Shown: positions 51,413-63,001, counted from the first letter of the stretch. The stretch: 64,000 nt of DNA from Sepioteuthis lessoniana (GCA_963585895.1 OY757904.1:868407-932406); one strand, 5' to 3'. The notes: generated by a model from the letters alone, not told the origin. Numbers and translations are program-made.

Positions 51413-52592
51413 TATTGCCGCCCTGAAATGAGTATAAACCCACAGAAAAAATTATATTTGAAGTCAATATTTGATATAACGGCACTTATTATCTATTAAT
51501 GTTTGTACTTTTGACGACATTGACTTTACAAGATGTACAGTCATGGGAATATTTTCCATTTTGGCATTATACATTCTTTCAAATTTGTCTGGTCCTTCTC
51601 TTACTTTTCGTTTCATTATTTTCTACCAATGCCTAAATCTGATGATATTTAAGGCCAGTTGAACATTTTCATATTTTACTTCTTTGTGTTGTTGGTAGAA
51701 TGTTTTGGATCATTGACAAGTTTAAATTCAATTCTTCCAAGAGTAAATACCACAAATTTTCTTTCAATATATTAAAGTAACAATAATAATAATTAGCATT
51801 CATGATTTTGTCGATGAAATGCAGCTGACAAGTGCCATTAGAACACATTCACTTCCAGACCACAACGGTTTTACCAAACAGATTTGATACCAGACATTTA
51901 TCCTTCATGAAGTCAGACTCATTGGATGCCATCAGATCCAAATAAATCGATTTTTAGTTCACATAACCTTAGTGCTCTGCAAAGTCCCCAAAACGTTGAA
52001 TTTAAAAAAATCCTTATTCTCTTGTTTAAACTTTGTGTTTCGATTTTAGTAGAGTTTTCCTACGCAGATCTCAACTATGAAAACCAGTCTTGATCAGGTT
52101 TGGTTGTTGTCGAAGAAATATTTACGAAAGACATTTCTTTGGTTTTATAAGCAACTTCTGGACACGATTTTCTTGATGTTACTCTAATAAACTTCTGATA
52201 AAACGAATAAACTTGTATGATCGGATTGGTTGCTTTCTTACACCTCCATAATTTTCAACTTTATGGTGATAATTTTAGCAACCAACTGCTTACTTGCAGC
52301 AGTTTTAATAGCTGTTCTGGACCCCACACCCCAAAAAGCACCCCCCCCAAATATAGCAACAAAAAATCCAATAAAAGCACGTTTCTTCGGATCGGTAGAG
52401 AGTTCTTGTCCATGAAGAACCATTACTAAATCAAACGTAACTACAGTGAAAATAATATGAACTATTTTTAGAATAAGCATTCTATTTATATCTAAACTTT
52501 CTATTAGAAAAATAATCAATAATGGTCTAAAATATGCTTGCTACATAGAATGAAAATAAACTTTTCTGTGTTCTAATTTTTGGACGGCAGCA
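51413..52592 (-). mobile_element. Degenerate Tc1/mariner-like DNA transposon, minus strand
   Basis: The ends 51413-51453 (GCCGCCCTGAAATGAG, then CACAGAAAA) and 52553-52592 (reverse complement GCCGTCCAAAAATTAG, then CACAGAAAA) are imperfect inverted repeats about 1.18 kb apart, the size of a Tc1-type element. Minus-strand transposase pieces in shifting frames include KIDLFGSDGIQ (about 51960-51925), CQLHFIDKIMNANYYY (about 51830-51785) and DNDPKHSTNN (about 51720-51690), the last being the conserved block around the second catalytic Asp. The DNDPKH form differs from the degraded QDNAPCH-type region of the element at 8295. Many frameshifts; the N-terminal DNA-binding part (52240-52550) is not recognisable. 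Confidence 0.65.
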
Positions 52593-52621
52593 TATTCGTA
52601 TTTTTGGCAACAGCTTCAATG

Positions 52622-52705
52622 CAGAAGAATTTGGGCATTAGTAATACCTAATAATATTCGTTTTGACTTTGTTACATTCCACAAGAAATAATAACGAATC
52701 CTACT
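52622..52705 (+). repeat. Short repeat shared with 44985-45065
   Basis: AATAATATTCGTTTTGA...GAAATAATAACGAATCC resembles AATAATATCCGTTTTGA...GGAAATAACAAAATCC at 44985-45065. Similarity is moderate. It is possibly an untranslated end of one of the retroelement families. Confidence 0.3.
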
Positions 52706-52894
52706 ATGTTTGGTTTTACCAGAAACTAAACTTTCCATAAAAATGTGGTTAAGGTGAATTATGGAAGATGTGCATATAAAAAACGATGGATAGTAAGCAC
52801 GTATTTACTAATACGCATTATATCCTCATGAAATACTCGATTATTGTTGTAATTAAGGGCTAGAATAAACTATTCTCAGTAAAATACAAAATAA

Positions 52895-52985
52895 CTGGTC
52901 TTCTTCCGTTGACTAGTTTGTGAGTTCGATCCCTACATTCTTCTTACTGGTATAGTATTGAGACAAACTAAGTTACCCGAAATAG
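52895..52985 (+). repeat. tRNA-head SINE-like fragment, family 2
   Basis: The B-box-like GTGAGTTCGATCCC (about 52920-52933) is followed by CTACATTCTTCTTACTGG and GAGACAAACTAAGTTACC. Related strings follow B boxes at 55430, 56110 and 59790. The A box is weak. Confidence 0.4.
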
Positions 52986-53457
52986 ATTACTCCAATGTAA
53001 GTAAATGACCTTTTATATAGAAGATTTGAATAAGTCAGTATGTTGTATTTTGCTAATCACTTTAGTAGTTTTACTTCAATTATGTGTTTATCTTTTTAGA
53101 TAAAATTATTTTAACAGTCATCTCGGTACATTCTAAAATTAACAACTGGACATTAAATTAACTGAAAGTAATTGACTAATCACATGATTTTAGAATTAAT
53201 TATGAGATAAATTTTACAATTAATCATGAACAAACTAAACGTTTATTTTGGAGAGATTTCAGCCTTACGTTTTTTGTTTTTTTTACTGTGATTTCATTAT
53301 TTTGAAAATTACATCGTAGTTCCATATGTAATGGGTATTTTTTTAAGTCCTCGACAATTTTTTACACTTTTTTCATTGTATCAAGTACTAACATTTTTTT
53401 GGTTATAGTGCAATATAGGATAAGTGTACTTAATATGAAGAAATGAAAGATTTTAGC
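52986..53457. other. AT-rich stretch, nothing recognised
   Basis: Contains TAATTAATCAT-rich sequence; no gene or element supported. Confidence 0.45.
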
Positions 53458-53490
53458 AGAGAGAGAGGGGGGGAGAGAGAGAGGGGGAGA

Positions 53491-53529
<39 letters not shown>

Positions 53530-53570
53530 GAGAGGAGGGAAAAGAGATAAAGAGAGAATGAGACTGAAAG
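53458..53570 (+). repeat. (GA)n-rich, imperfect
   Basis: GA tract with GG and AT interruptions, purest at 53496-53526. Confidence 0.93.
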
Positions 53571-53629
53571 ATTCAAAATCGAGATACTTAAATATGTATA
53601 CATATATTCTCACACATAAGTAACTCCAT

Positions 53630-53700
53630 TGTGATTTTATGTTTAGGATGCAGGCCTTGTGAATCATTGTTGTAAGTTCGATCCATACTCGTGGTTTTAT
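53630..53700 (+). repeat. tRNA-head SINE-like fragment, family 2
   Basis: GCAGGCCTTGTGAATCATTG then GTAAGTTCGATCCATAC gives a B-box-like site preceded by the GTGAATCATT / GCAAATCATT string also seen at 55410. Only the head is recognisable. Confidence 0.35.
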
Positions 53701-53989
53701 ACCAAAATGAAGTTTTCTTTGATTTTTACAATGATGAACATATAAAGCGAGATGCAAAACGATAAAGTTCCAAGAGAAAAAGACCTGATATTGAAATATT
53801 TTTCTGATTTTTTCCAAGACTACCCATATAACTGGTTCTTAATAATGACGAAAGAATTATCGAAAGTGATCGAACCATATATGGGTGCCGTCTGACTGAA
53901 TGTCTGTGTCACTTTTGCACTTTTTTTTTTTACCGATCTCATGCTTTTCTTTTATACAAATATTGTCGAACGTTCTCTTGCGTCGTATA

Positions 53990-54766
53990 AATAAAATTAA
54001 AAAAAAAATATATAGTGAAAACTTATGATATGTGGAAAAAGCGAAATTTTAGCATATTTAGAATGTTCTACGGGGAAAAAACTAATATTTATCAAATATG
54101 AAAAGAGTTACAATTCAGAATATTTTTAAGCACAGATTCTGAGATTTAGGCCATTTTGAAAAAGAGAAAGAAAAAGAAAAAAGAAGTAAAATGAGGTCAG
54201 ATTTAGAAAAAACAAAGGTGAAATTGGGAAGATTTTGGGTACAATTATGAAATTTGGAAAATTTTCAAGAAAAAACTTAAAACTAAAGCATTATTTTGAA
54301 AAAAAGTTATATTTTTCGATATTAAAAAAAGCCAAATTTCGGATATCTTAAGGGAAAGGCTAAAATTTAGAATAATTCATAACAAAAGCTAAAATTTCGA
54401 ATATTTTGGAAAAAAGTTCGTAAATCTTTTATATTTAGAATAAAAAGATAAAATTTATAATATGTTGTAAAAAAAAGCTAAAATTTCAGATACGAGTATT
54501 TTGTGATACATAATTTAAATCTCAGACAGTCTATGGCAAGAAGCAAAAATCAAAACATTTTAATTAAAAAAGCTATTTCAAAAAAAATTTCAAGAGTGCA
54601 AAACTTTAAGATATTTTGAAAAAGAAAATTTAAAAGATTAAAAAAAAAGCAAGCGTTTGTTGGGATAACTAAAATTTAGGATGATTTGAGGAAAAGTGGA
54701 AAAATTCATGTTTGTGAAAAAGCTTAAGTGTCCAGAAATTAGAATTTATATTAAGATATTTTGGAA

Positions 54767-54823
<57 letters not shown>

Positions 54824-55248
54824 TGGTAGAAAATCTAAAATTTAAGGTTTTGAAGAATAAATTCAGGTTAAATTGAGGAAAAAGCAAAAATGCTGAATAT
54901 TCAGATAAAAAGCGAAAATATAGTGTATTCTTAGTAAAAGATTTAAGTAAAAAAATCATTTAGGAATACATTATTAAAGAAACAATCTGAAAATTTAAAA
55001 AATTCTGAGGAAAATGTTGAGGAAAAACTTGAAGGCATTCAAAAAACAAAAAGCAAAAATTGACGCATGTAGATTTGAGGGAAAATCTGAAAACTATCTT
55101 AAATTTCAAAGATTTTGTGAAAAAAATGATTTAAAATATTTTAAGAAATGCTGAAATTAGTAACGTTTTTAAGAAAAAAATCTTATATTTTCAACATTCT
55201 GCAAAAATCTAAGGTTTATTACGTTTTGAGGAAAATGTATAGAATTTA

Positions 55249-55250
<2 letters not shown>
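53990..55250 (+). repeat. A-rich degenerate tandem repeat (about 30-40-bp units)
   Basis: A loosely periodic motif of the form GCTAAAATTT(C/A)G(A/G)ATATTTTG(A/G)AAAAA recurs at least 20 times with heavy substitution and indels. It is interrupted by a TA microsatellite (54772-54821) and ends in another (55251). No coding capacity. Confidence 0.75.
54772..54821 (+). repeat. (TA)n microsatellite
   Basis: Sits within the A-rich degenerate repeat. Confidence 0.95.
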
Positions 55251-55345
<95 letters not shown>

Positions 55346-55359
55346 AGATGGAGAGAGTC

Positions 55360-55391
<32 letters not shown>

Positions 55392-55392
55392 T
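55251..55392 (+). repeat. Compound (TA)n(GA)n microsatellite
   Basis: TA 55251-55309, then GA with interruptions to 55392. Confidence 0.95.
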
Positions 55393-55394
55393 CA

Positions 55395-55500
55395 TGATTG
55401 GTTAATGTAGCAAATCATTACAACTCAATAGTGAGTTCGATTCTCATTGAATTCATTGCATTTGTAGGTTTATGTCCAACTAAGTTGATAACATATATAA
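55395..55500 (+). repeat. tRNA-head SINE-like fragment, family 2
   Basis: TAGCAAATCATT (A-box-like, about 55408-55419) and GTGAGTTCGATTCTC (B box, about 55431-55445), then TTCATTGCATTTGTAGG and CAACTAAGTTGA. This is the clearest member of the second SINE-like set. Confidence 0.5.
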
Positions 55501-55502
55501 TA

Positions 55503-55506
<4 letters not shown>

Positions 55507-55572
<66 letters not shown>
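55507..55572 (+). repeat. (TATC)n(TA)n microsatellite
   Basis: TATC 55507-55540 then TA to 55572. Confidence 0.95.
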
Positions 55573-55574
<2 letters not shown>

Positions 55575-56060
55575 TAATTACCCCACACAAACACAACGAC
55601 ACATGCACTCATATCAGTACAAATTTGTATTCGATCCTGATTGATCTTTTTAATGAAGAATTATTATCAATATACTCTGATATGTTCTGAGTTGTGTCCA
55701 CATCATGATTATTATAGATACAAATTTTCTGTGGCCTTCTTGATACATTATATACCTTAAGATAAACAACGAATTGGGAGCATAGATTGAATAAAAGTTT
55801 CAGTTCGAAATACCTATGTTACTAAATACGACAAACATTTGAAGAATACCGGAGGTTGAAATGTGACTGTGGAAAGGACACCTGTCCGTCAAGATCAATG
55901 TATGGGAATATTTATTTATCTTACACTTATTTTTAGTGTCCTTCTTATAACAATTATTAGAGAACTGGTTTTACAAACTATTGATAATGAAGTCGATATG
56001 AGCTGCGTATTTTACAAATATAAACTTGTGTCAGATAAATTTAGCTTAGTAAATACTTGA
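55573..56060. other. Intergenic stretch, nothing recognised
   Basis: A 65-codon frame at 55863-56060 has a hydrophobic middle but no domain. Confidence 0.4.
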
Positions 56061-56165
56061 CTTTCTTTCTCAGTAGTTAGTAAGCTATTTTAATATACTA
56101 TTGATTGTAAGTTCGATTCTTACCGACAACTCCGTAAAATCGGATCTTGTTTTAGACTCACTAAA
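56061..56165 (+). repeat. tRNA-head SINE-like fragment, family 2
   Basis: GTAAGTTCGATTCTTACC (about 56108-56125) is a good B box, preceded by AGTTAGTAAGCTATTTT. The downstream body has TTTTAGACTCACTAAATC. Confidence 0.4.
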
Positions 56166-56660
56166 TCTCTATCTATGTCTATATTTGTTGGAATAAACCT
56201 ACTTTGTTAGGAGATTATTCTCTACCTAATCCTACATGCAGAAGATACTCAACGGGACAACACACAAAACATTCTATGTTTTGTCTTCTGTTTCTACTTC
56301 ATGTTTTGTGATTCACATGAATGGGTATTTTTTCCAGGTTTTTGTCATGTTTAGGTTCGTCGGTAATTTTCGTTTTCTTTCGTTGGGTGGAAGCTGCAGC
56401 TGTCATCACTAGTATTAGCGTAGATCATTACCGAGATGCTCTTAAAAATAAACAACAACAGCAACAAGACAACATTAATAATCATAGCGTAGGATTTTGA
56501 AGGTTAACGCTAACGAAGCCGTTGTTGCAGTTCCTGCATCTCCCAAGAACCATACTGATGGTGATGTTGGTGCTAATATTATTGTTGATGCTGTTGCCAT
56601 AGGCAATGAGATTAGCGCGCAACAAGTGCCCTACATCACCTTTACTTCATCCTCCCAATC
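56166..56660. other. Intergenic; start of a frame with mixed composition
   Basis: From about 56497 (TTG, no ATG start) an open frame of 151 codons begins KVNANEAVVAVPASPKNH, more protein-like than the T-rich remainder. No domain, start or splice signal fixes it as an exon. Confidence 0.25.
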
Positions 56661-58314
56661 ATCATTGTTTTACTCTTCTCCTCAAGTTTACCCCCACTTT
56701 TTTTCTCTTTCAACTAATTTGATTATCTTTCTTCACCCACCCCTCAGGCTTTATCTATTTTTCTTTCTCATGCTTATCACATCTCTTCCTTCTTTTTTTC
56801 TTTTTAGCTTTCTTTTTTTTCTAGATACGTCTGTTTCTTTTCCTGTCTCTTTCATTCCTTTCTTTACTTTTCATGTTGTTCTCTTTTTCTACTTCCTTTT
56901 CTCATGTTGTTCTCTTTTTCTAAATTCTTTACTTCTCTTTCTTTATTCTTAATTCTTTTCCTTTCAACTGTTTCAGTTTACCTTTCTCTCTTTTCTTTCT
57001 TTTCTTTTTCTCTCTTTTAACATCTTTTTAATTCTTAATTTACCCTCTTCCTTCTTCTCAGCCATTTTATATATTTATATTCTTCCCTATTTAAAATTCT
57101 ACTCGTACTTTCATCACTTTTCCTTCTATTGTCTATTTTCCTCGTCTTCCTTTTCACCGCTCCTCTTTTTCTCGATTTTCCTCCCACACCCGACATCCAA
57201 AATTGTTTATATTCTTTTTTCTTTTTCTTTAAAAATTTTTTTCTCTCTCATATATATATTTTTTTTTGCCAACCATTCCTTAAAAATTTTCTCTTTTCTT
57301 TTGTATTATTCACACTTTTTTTGTAGTATTCACAGTTCTGATAATTTTATTCCGCAATTAGTCCCTTCTAACTCTCTATCACTGAACATTAATTCTCCCT
57401 TTTTTCCTCCAATTCTTTTTTCAAATTCGCTAGAACAACTTTTCGATTTATTTCCACATTTTTTCTCTCTCTCCATGTTTTGATATTTATTAAATCTTGC
57501 TGAGTACGCTACAAAACTAGATGCTTAGAAATGTGGGTGTGGGAAAGGTATGTTAGGCGGCTAATCTTCCAACTGGGGAGGATCTATCCACCTTGAAATG
57601 AGCATTCAAAATTCAATAAAAAATATGCCCTCGAAACTGATTCCTATTTTTCTCTTTCTGGAATCAAAACAGTCTCCATCACTCATTATGTAAATAAAAA
57701 AAAACAACAAAAAAAAAAAAAACACTTTCTCATCATCATTTTTTAAAAAATATTCAAAGTGTTATAACCTTCACCACCTAAATCTTGTCTTTTCTTTTAA
57801 GCTTAACAAATTATAATTTCTTAAAATTCATCTCTTCATATTTTTTCCAAATGACCAGTCAGCTATCCGGAAAAAAATCTCTTTCGTTTACAAAAATACT
57901 AACAATCAAAACTTCTATTTCAAATCTCTTGTCTTTCAACAGAAAACGGACTGATCTTGTAAGTCCATTGATAAGGAGTTTGAACCCTTGTGGCTATTTT
58001 AAAATCTGCTTTAGTGACATATTTGATTCAATTTCTGTTCAGTTTAATTTTCTCTTTGTTGATATTTTTCCTCTTCTTTTCTTATTCCCATTTTTTCAAT
58101 TTTAAACTTTTATTTATCTTTCAAAATTTTCCTTTCAATTTTTCTTCTCATTTTTGTAACTTTTATCAAATTCTTTTATCTTTTCATTTTTTTTCTTATC
58201 CTTTTTTATTTGAAAAGATTTTGACTTCTCAGTCTCGTTTTTTTTCTTTATATTCATATCGACTTGTTGCCTTTTTCCTTTTCAGCCTCTCTTAACTTCA
58301 GCTGGTTATAGTTT

Positions 58315-58361
<47 letters not shown>
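56640..58361 (+). repeat. Pyrimidine-rich tract (about 1.7 kb) ending in (TTTC)n
   Basis: The plus strand is dominated by T and C with TTTTCTTTCTC-type strings; it closes with a pure TTTC tract (58315-58361). A short break of ordinary composition lies around 57480-57780. The Phe/Ser/Leu-rich frames here follow from composition. Confidence 0.8.
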
Positions 58362-58429
58362 GTCCCCTAGCAGTTCGTCATACCCGCAGCCCGTCGGCAC
58401 TGCATCAGAATATTTCCAACTACCATCAC

Positions 58430-58530
58430 CGTCACCACAGACAAAAAGACAAAAAAAAAGCCAATCTTCACCACCACCACAACCACCACCATCACCACCA
58501 CCATCACCACAACCATCACCACCTTAATCA
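58430..58530 (+). repeat. (CAC/CAT)n-rich trinucleotide tract
   Basis: ACCACCACAACCACCACCAT-type triplets at the left edge of the GC-rich block. Confidence 0.85.
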
Positions 58531-59170
58531 TTGGTTTCATCTCTTTTCTATCTGCCTGGCTACAGTTGCTGTAGCCGTTGCTGCTGCTGCTGCTGCTGCT
58601 GCTGCCGCCGCCTCCTCCACCGCCGCCTCCGTCATTTCTCTCTTACTGTTGTTGTTCTTGTTTTTGCTGTTACTGCCGCTGCTGTTGCCTGGTTTGCCTT
58701 TCCATCCTGCACCGCCTCCGTCCTCTGCAGCCTTCGCCACCGCCGCCACCACGCCTGCTCTTGCGTGGTACGGCTGTTGTTGTTATTTCAGCGGTGGTGG
58801 AAGGACCTACAGACGGGAGCAACACATGTTGGATCTCTTACCGCACGGCCTCATCTGGAGGCCGTGGGGCCTCGTCACTGTCGCATTCATCACCGTCGCC
58901 ACCGCTGCCCTCGTATTGTTATTCTTATATTTCTTCATATTTTATTTATTTAATTGTTTTTCATTTTCACACTCGTCGTTGCCGTCATCGTCATATCTGT
59001 CCTTGTTTTCGGCATACTATGCTTTTTGCCGCTTTTCCTGGCGATGGTGGTGGTGGTGGTGGACTTTACCTTTCCTGTTACCTGTGTCTGGGGTGTGGAC
59101 CACCTCAGGTAAGTCAATCTTTGATTGCGTTGTGTCGGACTGTCCCGCTACCTGCTTGGTCTTCAGGTAA
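58531..59170 (+). other. GC- and trinucleotide-rich block; possible exon 58792-59108
   Basis: This block is much richer in G and C than its surroundings, with CTG runs (58577-58604), CCG/CAC triplets and GGTGGTGGTGG (59044-59062). A polypyrimidine-AG (TTGTTGTTATTTCAG, ending 58791) and a consensus donor (CTCAG|GTAAGT, exon end 59108) would bound a 317-nt exon. One frame across it reads GGRTYRREQHMLDLLPHGL and then a strongly hydrophobic stretch, as a membrane segment would. Three frames are open, so frame choice is uncertain. It could equally be a 5' untranslated or promoter-like region, or simple-sequence expansion. Confidence 0.3.
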
Positions 59171-59631
59171 TGCCAGGTGGGGGATGGGTTAGACTGTTAG
59201 GAGGTTGAGATAAAAATGAAAGGTGGTTTCTACTTGTCTCAGTATTGGTCATAATTTGTGTATGTCTGTCTCCGTCTATTTGTTCATGGATTGAGGTCCT
59301 TGTATATTCATACTCGTGTTAGAAGACAAGTGAATACGTGTTACAAACGATCCGTTGTGTCTGTGTGTCCGTATGAACGCATCACAGTCAGTTGCGTATG
59401 TGTGTGCATGTGCATTTGACAAAATGGGAGTTCTTGTACACATAAAAATAGTTGTGCGATTTTGGTAGCGTTAAAATACAAATGAAATTGTATGAAAATA
59501 AATAAATCAATCAATGTCACTAAAACCACGAAAAAAAAAAACGAAGCTAAAGGAATAACCCACATCCAGCCCAATTTTGAAAAATAGATAAAAGAGAGAA
59601 AGGTAGTAAGAAAGGAAGTATAAATATTCAC

Positions 59632-59636
<5 letters not shown>
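59171..59636. other. Intergenic stretch, nothing recognised
   Basis: Low-complexity GT-containing text; no gene or element supported. Confidence 0.4.

Positions 59637-59691
<55 letters not shown>
59637..59691 (+). repeat. (GA)n microsatellite
   Basis: About 27 GA dinucleotides. Confidence 0.97.
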
Positions 59692-59693
<2 letters not shown>

Positions 59694-59749
59694 ATAAAAG
59701 GTAAATTCCAAACAGGTAATTAAGTGATACAGGAATGGGACACCTCGCC

Positions 59750-59860
59750 ATAAAGCTCTAATAAGAAAACTACTCGCATACCATTGCTAAACTGTTGTGT
59801 GTTCGATCCTCATTAAACGCCTTACACTTGTGACATGATACCAAGCGAAATATTTATATA
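59750..59860 (+). repeat. tRNA-head SINE-like fragment, family 2
   Basis: GTGTGTTCGATCCTCATT (about 59796-59813) then CTTACACTTGTGACATGATA. The layout matches the head at 55395. Confidence 0.4.
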
Positions 59861-60013
59861 CATGACCGTATGCGTTAACGTTCATGTCAAATGCAGCGTA
59901 AAAAAAGAAACCCTGAAAATGAAACTGGAATAAAAGAAAAACTGAAAAAACAAAACTAAAAAGAAAAAAAAAAACAGTCATAAACCCCCAAACAACAGCC
60001 ACCACAAAATTTC

Positions 60014-60017
<4 letters not shown>

Positions 60018-60085
<68 letters not shown>
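60018..60085 (+). repeat. (CA)n microsatellite
   Basis: About 34 CA dinucleotides. Confidence 0.97.
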
Positions 60086-60088
<3 letters not shown>

Positions 60089-61801
60089 CCAAAGCAAAAG
60101 ACAAACAAAACACGAAATAGTTATTGAAATGGTGTTTCTTATGCTTTTGTCCAGTTAAAGTAAAGTATCACAAAATCTGTCGAAAATTGTGACACAAGTT
60201 TAACAAATTCTGGTGGTCATGATTTGGTACCTCTCACCCATTATTTACATGACCACATCCCTTATTGACGGAGTAACAAACGTCTTTCTTTTTTTTTTCA
60301 TTATCTTTATGTTTGTAAAATCATTGATGTTCTAACTAAATCGATATATCCATATGGACTTCACCTTTACCGAAAAATGAAACATACGTTTCTTAACTGG
60401 AAGAAGCAGAAGACAAAAATGTTGATTAATTTAAAATTACCAATTTTTATAGCCGTTCTTATTTCTGAAATCAAGCATGAATGCAAAAGAAAAAAAAAAA
60501 AAAAAGAAAAAAGAAAAAGAAGATAAAGGAGAAGATAGATAGATAGATAGATAGATATAGAGAGAGTAGAAGACATGATAAATCATCGAAAATGTCAAAT
60601 TTTCTACTTTTTGACAGAGAAGGATTGTTTTTATCTGTTGTGTGTGAGATGCAACGATAATTTTAATTGGTGACATTTGAGTTTTTATATCGGAATATCG
60701 ACTGAAAGAAAGAGAGAGAAGAAAGATCTGGGAATGTCAGGAAAAAGAATCAAATTAGGAGAGGTAAAAAGTAAATTAAAAACAAAAATCAAAAAGAAAC
60801 AAAAAAAAAATCAAGGAAGAAAATTATACAAATAGATAAAAACATTGAGATAAGTTGTTGGAATTATACACACCGATATATGATACATCGATGTTTATTT
60901 AACTAAGTTTGACCGTATTTTTTCGGAGAATTGCGAGTTACTCAGACATTCTCCCTTTGCCGCTTAGCTTAGTTAGACAGACAAATTGTTAAACGAGGAA
61001 CACACGCAGAAACACTCACTGACGATCACAGTCACGGACAAACCTCTTTTCCCCACTTAGACACTAGTAGATGAAAAGAAGAACCTGTATATATCTGGGA
61101 ATTATTGACGAATCAATACGAACATTTCCACTCGAACACGCACACACGCATTTATATATAAAAAAGACTGCTCTATAGAAAGTAAGGCGTCTGCTTGGTA
61201 GGAGCGATAGTTCCATATTTCCCATCAGTACCAGTGATAAGAGATCGAGCCCAGACAATAGTCAGGATTACGAATGTTGATTTACAATATCCTTTCCACT
61301 TAGCTGCATGACGTAACAGACTCTTCATCTCCAAAAACATTCTTTTATTAATTCTTGTGTTGAATTAGGTTCAATATATATCGAAAAAACAACACACATC
61401 ATAAACTCACGATGTTCTCATACACACATAATATGTACCTAATGTTTTCGTATACGAAAATACATCCAAAATGAGAGTACATATAAGTATGTATATACAA
61501 AGATATACATATGTAAGTCAACATGCACAATTTTTTGTGTTAGTACATGTGTATGTTTGTTTGTGCACATACATGTTATCTACATACACACAAACACACA
61601 GATGTATGTAAATATGTGTGCAAGTATTTACACGTGTGTGTGTGAGTTGGTGCACCAGTGAATGTACAGAAGTACGTATGCATATGCATATATGAACTTA
61701 TGTCTAAATTTTTTATGGACAAACATTTACATATACAAGTGTGTGTGCGTACAAAAATAAGTGTAAGGGAATATATAGGGAACTCACACACGCCTACGTT
61801 T

Positions 61802-61804
<3 letters not shown>
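60086..61804. other. AT-rich stretch; GATA run; nothing coding
   Basis: GATA units at 60535-60557. GTACATGTGTATG-type CA/TG-rich text at 61430-61800. A weak B-box-like GAGATCGAGCCC lies near 61241. No gene is recognised. Confidence 0.45.
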
Positions 61805-61867
<63 letters not shown>

Positions 61868-61892
61868 TACACACACACATATATATATATCA
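61805..61892 (+). repeat. Compound (CA)n(TA)n microsatellite
   Basis: CA tract with CATACATA interruptions passing into a short TA run. Confidence 0.95.
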
Positions 61893-62095
61893 GGATATGA
61901 CGGTGGATAAGTCAGTCATTTGATTGAGACGTAGCATTTAACTGGATTTTGATTTTCATTGTATCATGTTTAATGTATGTAATTAATATTCCCCATTGAA
62001 TTAAGTGCATTGACAAAGAAAATTATGTCAAAAAGTGAATAAAATAAATGCATTCATGTATGCTCGTATATAAGTAAGTTGGAGTGCGCATACCC
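61893..62095. other. Short AT-rich spacer
   Basis: Nothing recognised. Confidence 0.4.
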
Positions 62096-62098
62096 CCC

Positions 62099-62152
<54 letters not shown>
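62096..62152 (+). repeat. (TA)n microsatellite
   Basis: TA tract with one CA interruption. Confidence 0.95.
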
Positions 62153-62155
<3 letters not shown>

Positions 62156-62164
62156 AATGCGTAT

Positions 62165-62575
62165 TGAATGTGTTCTACCCGGACTTTAACGAGCTACCTG
62201 GTGAAAAAGCGAGATGGAAACAGCACAAGAATGTAGCGTGATGTTTAGAACTAATCCTGGATGCAATACTCCACAAAACAGCAGTTGTGTGGCCACTTGC
62301 TTCCCATCTCAAAAACTATCCAAAACCGACGAACATGACGAGCTGGGCACTGCTAGAAAAGTAGGGATGAACTGATAAGCAACATTCTCATGTAGGTCCC
62401 TACAAATGGTCACACTAGAGTTGAGCAATCAGTAAAAACTTATATTCATCATCTCTGTGCGGACACCAAATGTCGTCTAGATGACCTGCCGAAAGCGATG
62501 GATGTAGGATTGGATGGCTAGAGAGAGTTTAGGGAATTCTATAAGCACTACATGATGATGATGATGATGATGAGT
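62165..62575 (+). mobile_element. LINE 3' end, heavily decayed (same family as 15328)
   Basis: Plus-strand pieces in shifting frames: SWMQYSTKQQLCGHLLPISK (near 62255-62315), AGHC...RDELISNIL (about 62345-62390), TYIHHLCADTKCRLDDLPKA (about 62438-62500), then a GATGATGATGATGATGATGA tail (62550-62571). The order matches the C-terminal part of the 15328 copy. It has more substitutions and stops than any other copy, so it is the oldest of the four. Confidence 0.7.
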
Positions 62576-62954
62576 GAGTGAGTGTGTGTGTGTGTGTGTG
62601 TGTATCCGACAAATTGTGTGTGAGAAGAAATCGCCATGCAACAAGAAGTAGAAATATGAAATCTGAACCAGCCCCGACGGCGATCGACGTAATCTTGTTA
62701 TTTACACTAATCATACTTTCTTTACTTTTCTGTTGAGTCGTCAAATTTGATATAAAACAAAACCCCGAGTAGAATATTTATCAGGTAGAAATTTAATTCA
62801 TAGTTAAAGAAACTGACAGAAATAATCAAATAAAAAAGACCCCCCTCCGAAAAAAAATATAACAAAACCTAACAAAACAAAAAATAACACACCGAAATGA
62901 ACCAAAATAAGATACACATGGCTTGATGCATATGCACGAACTCTTTCTCTGGGC

Positions 62955-62957
<3 letters not shown>
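62576..62957. other. Short (GT)n then unassigned DNA
   Basis: GT run at about 62580-62604, directly after the LINE tail; the rest is AT-rich with nothing recognised. Confidence 0.5.

Positions 62958-63001
<44 letters not shown>
62958..63001 (+). repeat. (GA)n microsatellite
   Basis: About 22 GA dinucleotides. Confidence 0.97.

Noticed and set aside
58531-59192. Three overlapping plus-strand frames as full proteins
   Set aside because: Composition is set by CTG/CCG/CAC triplets; at most one exon may be real.
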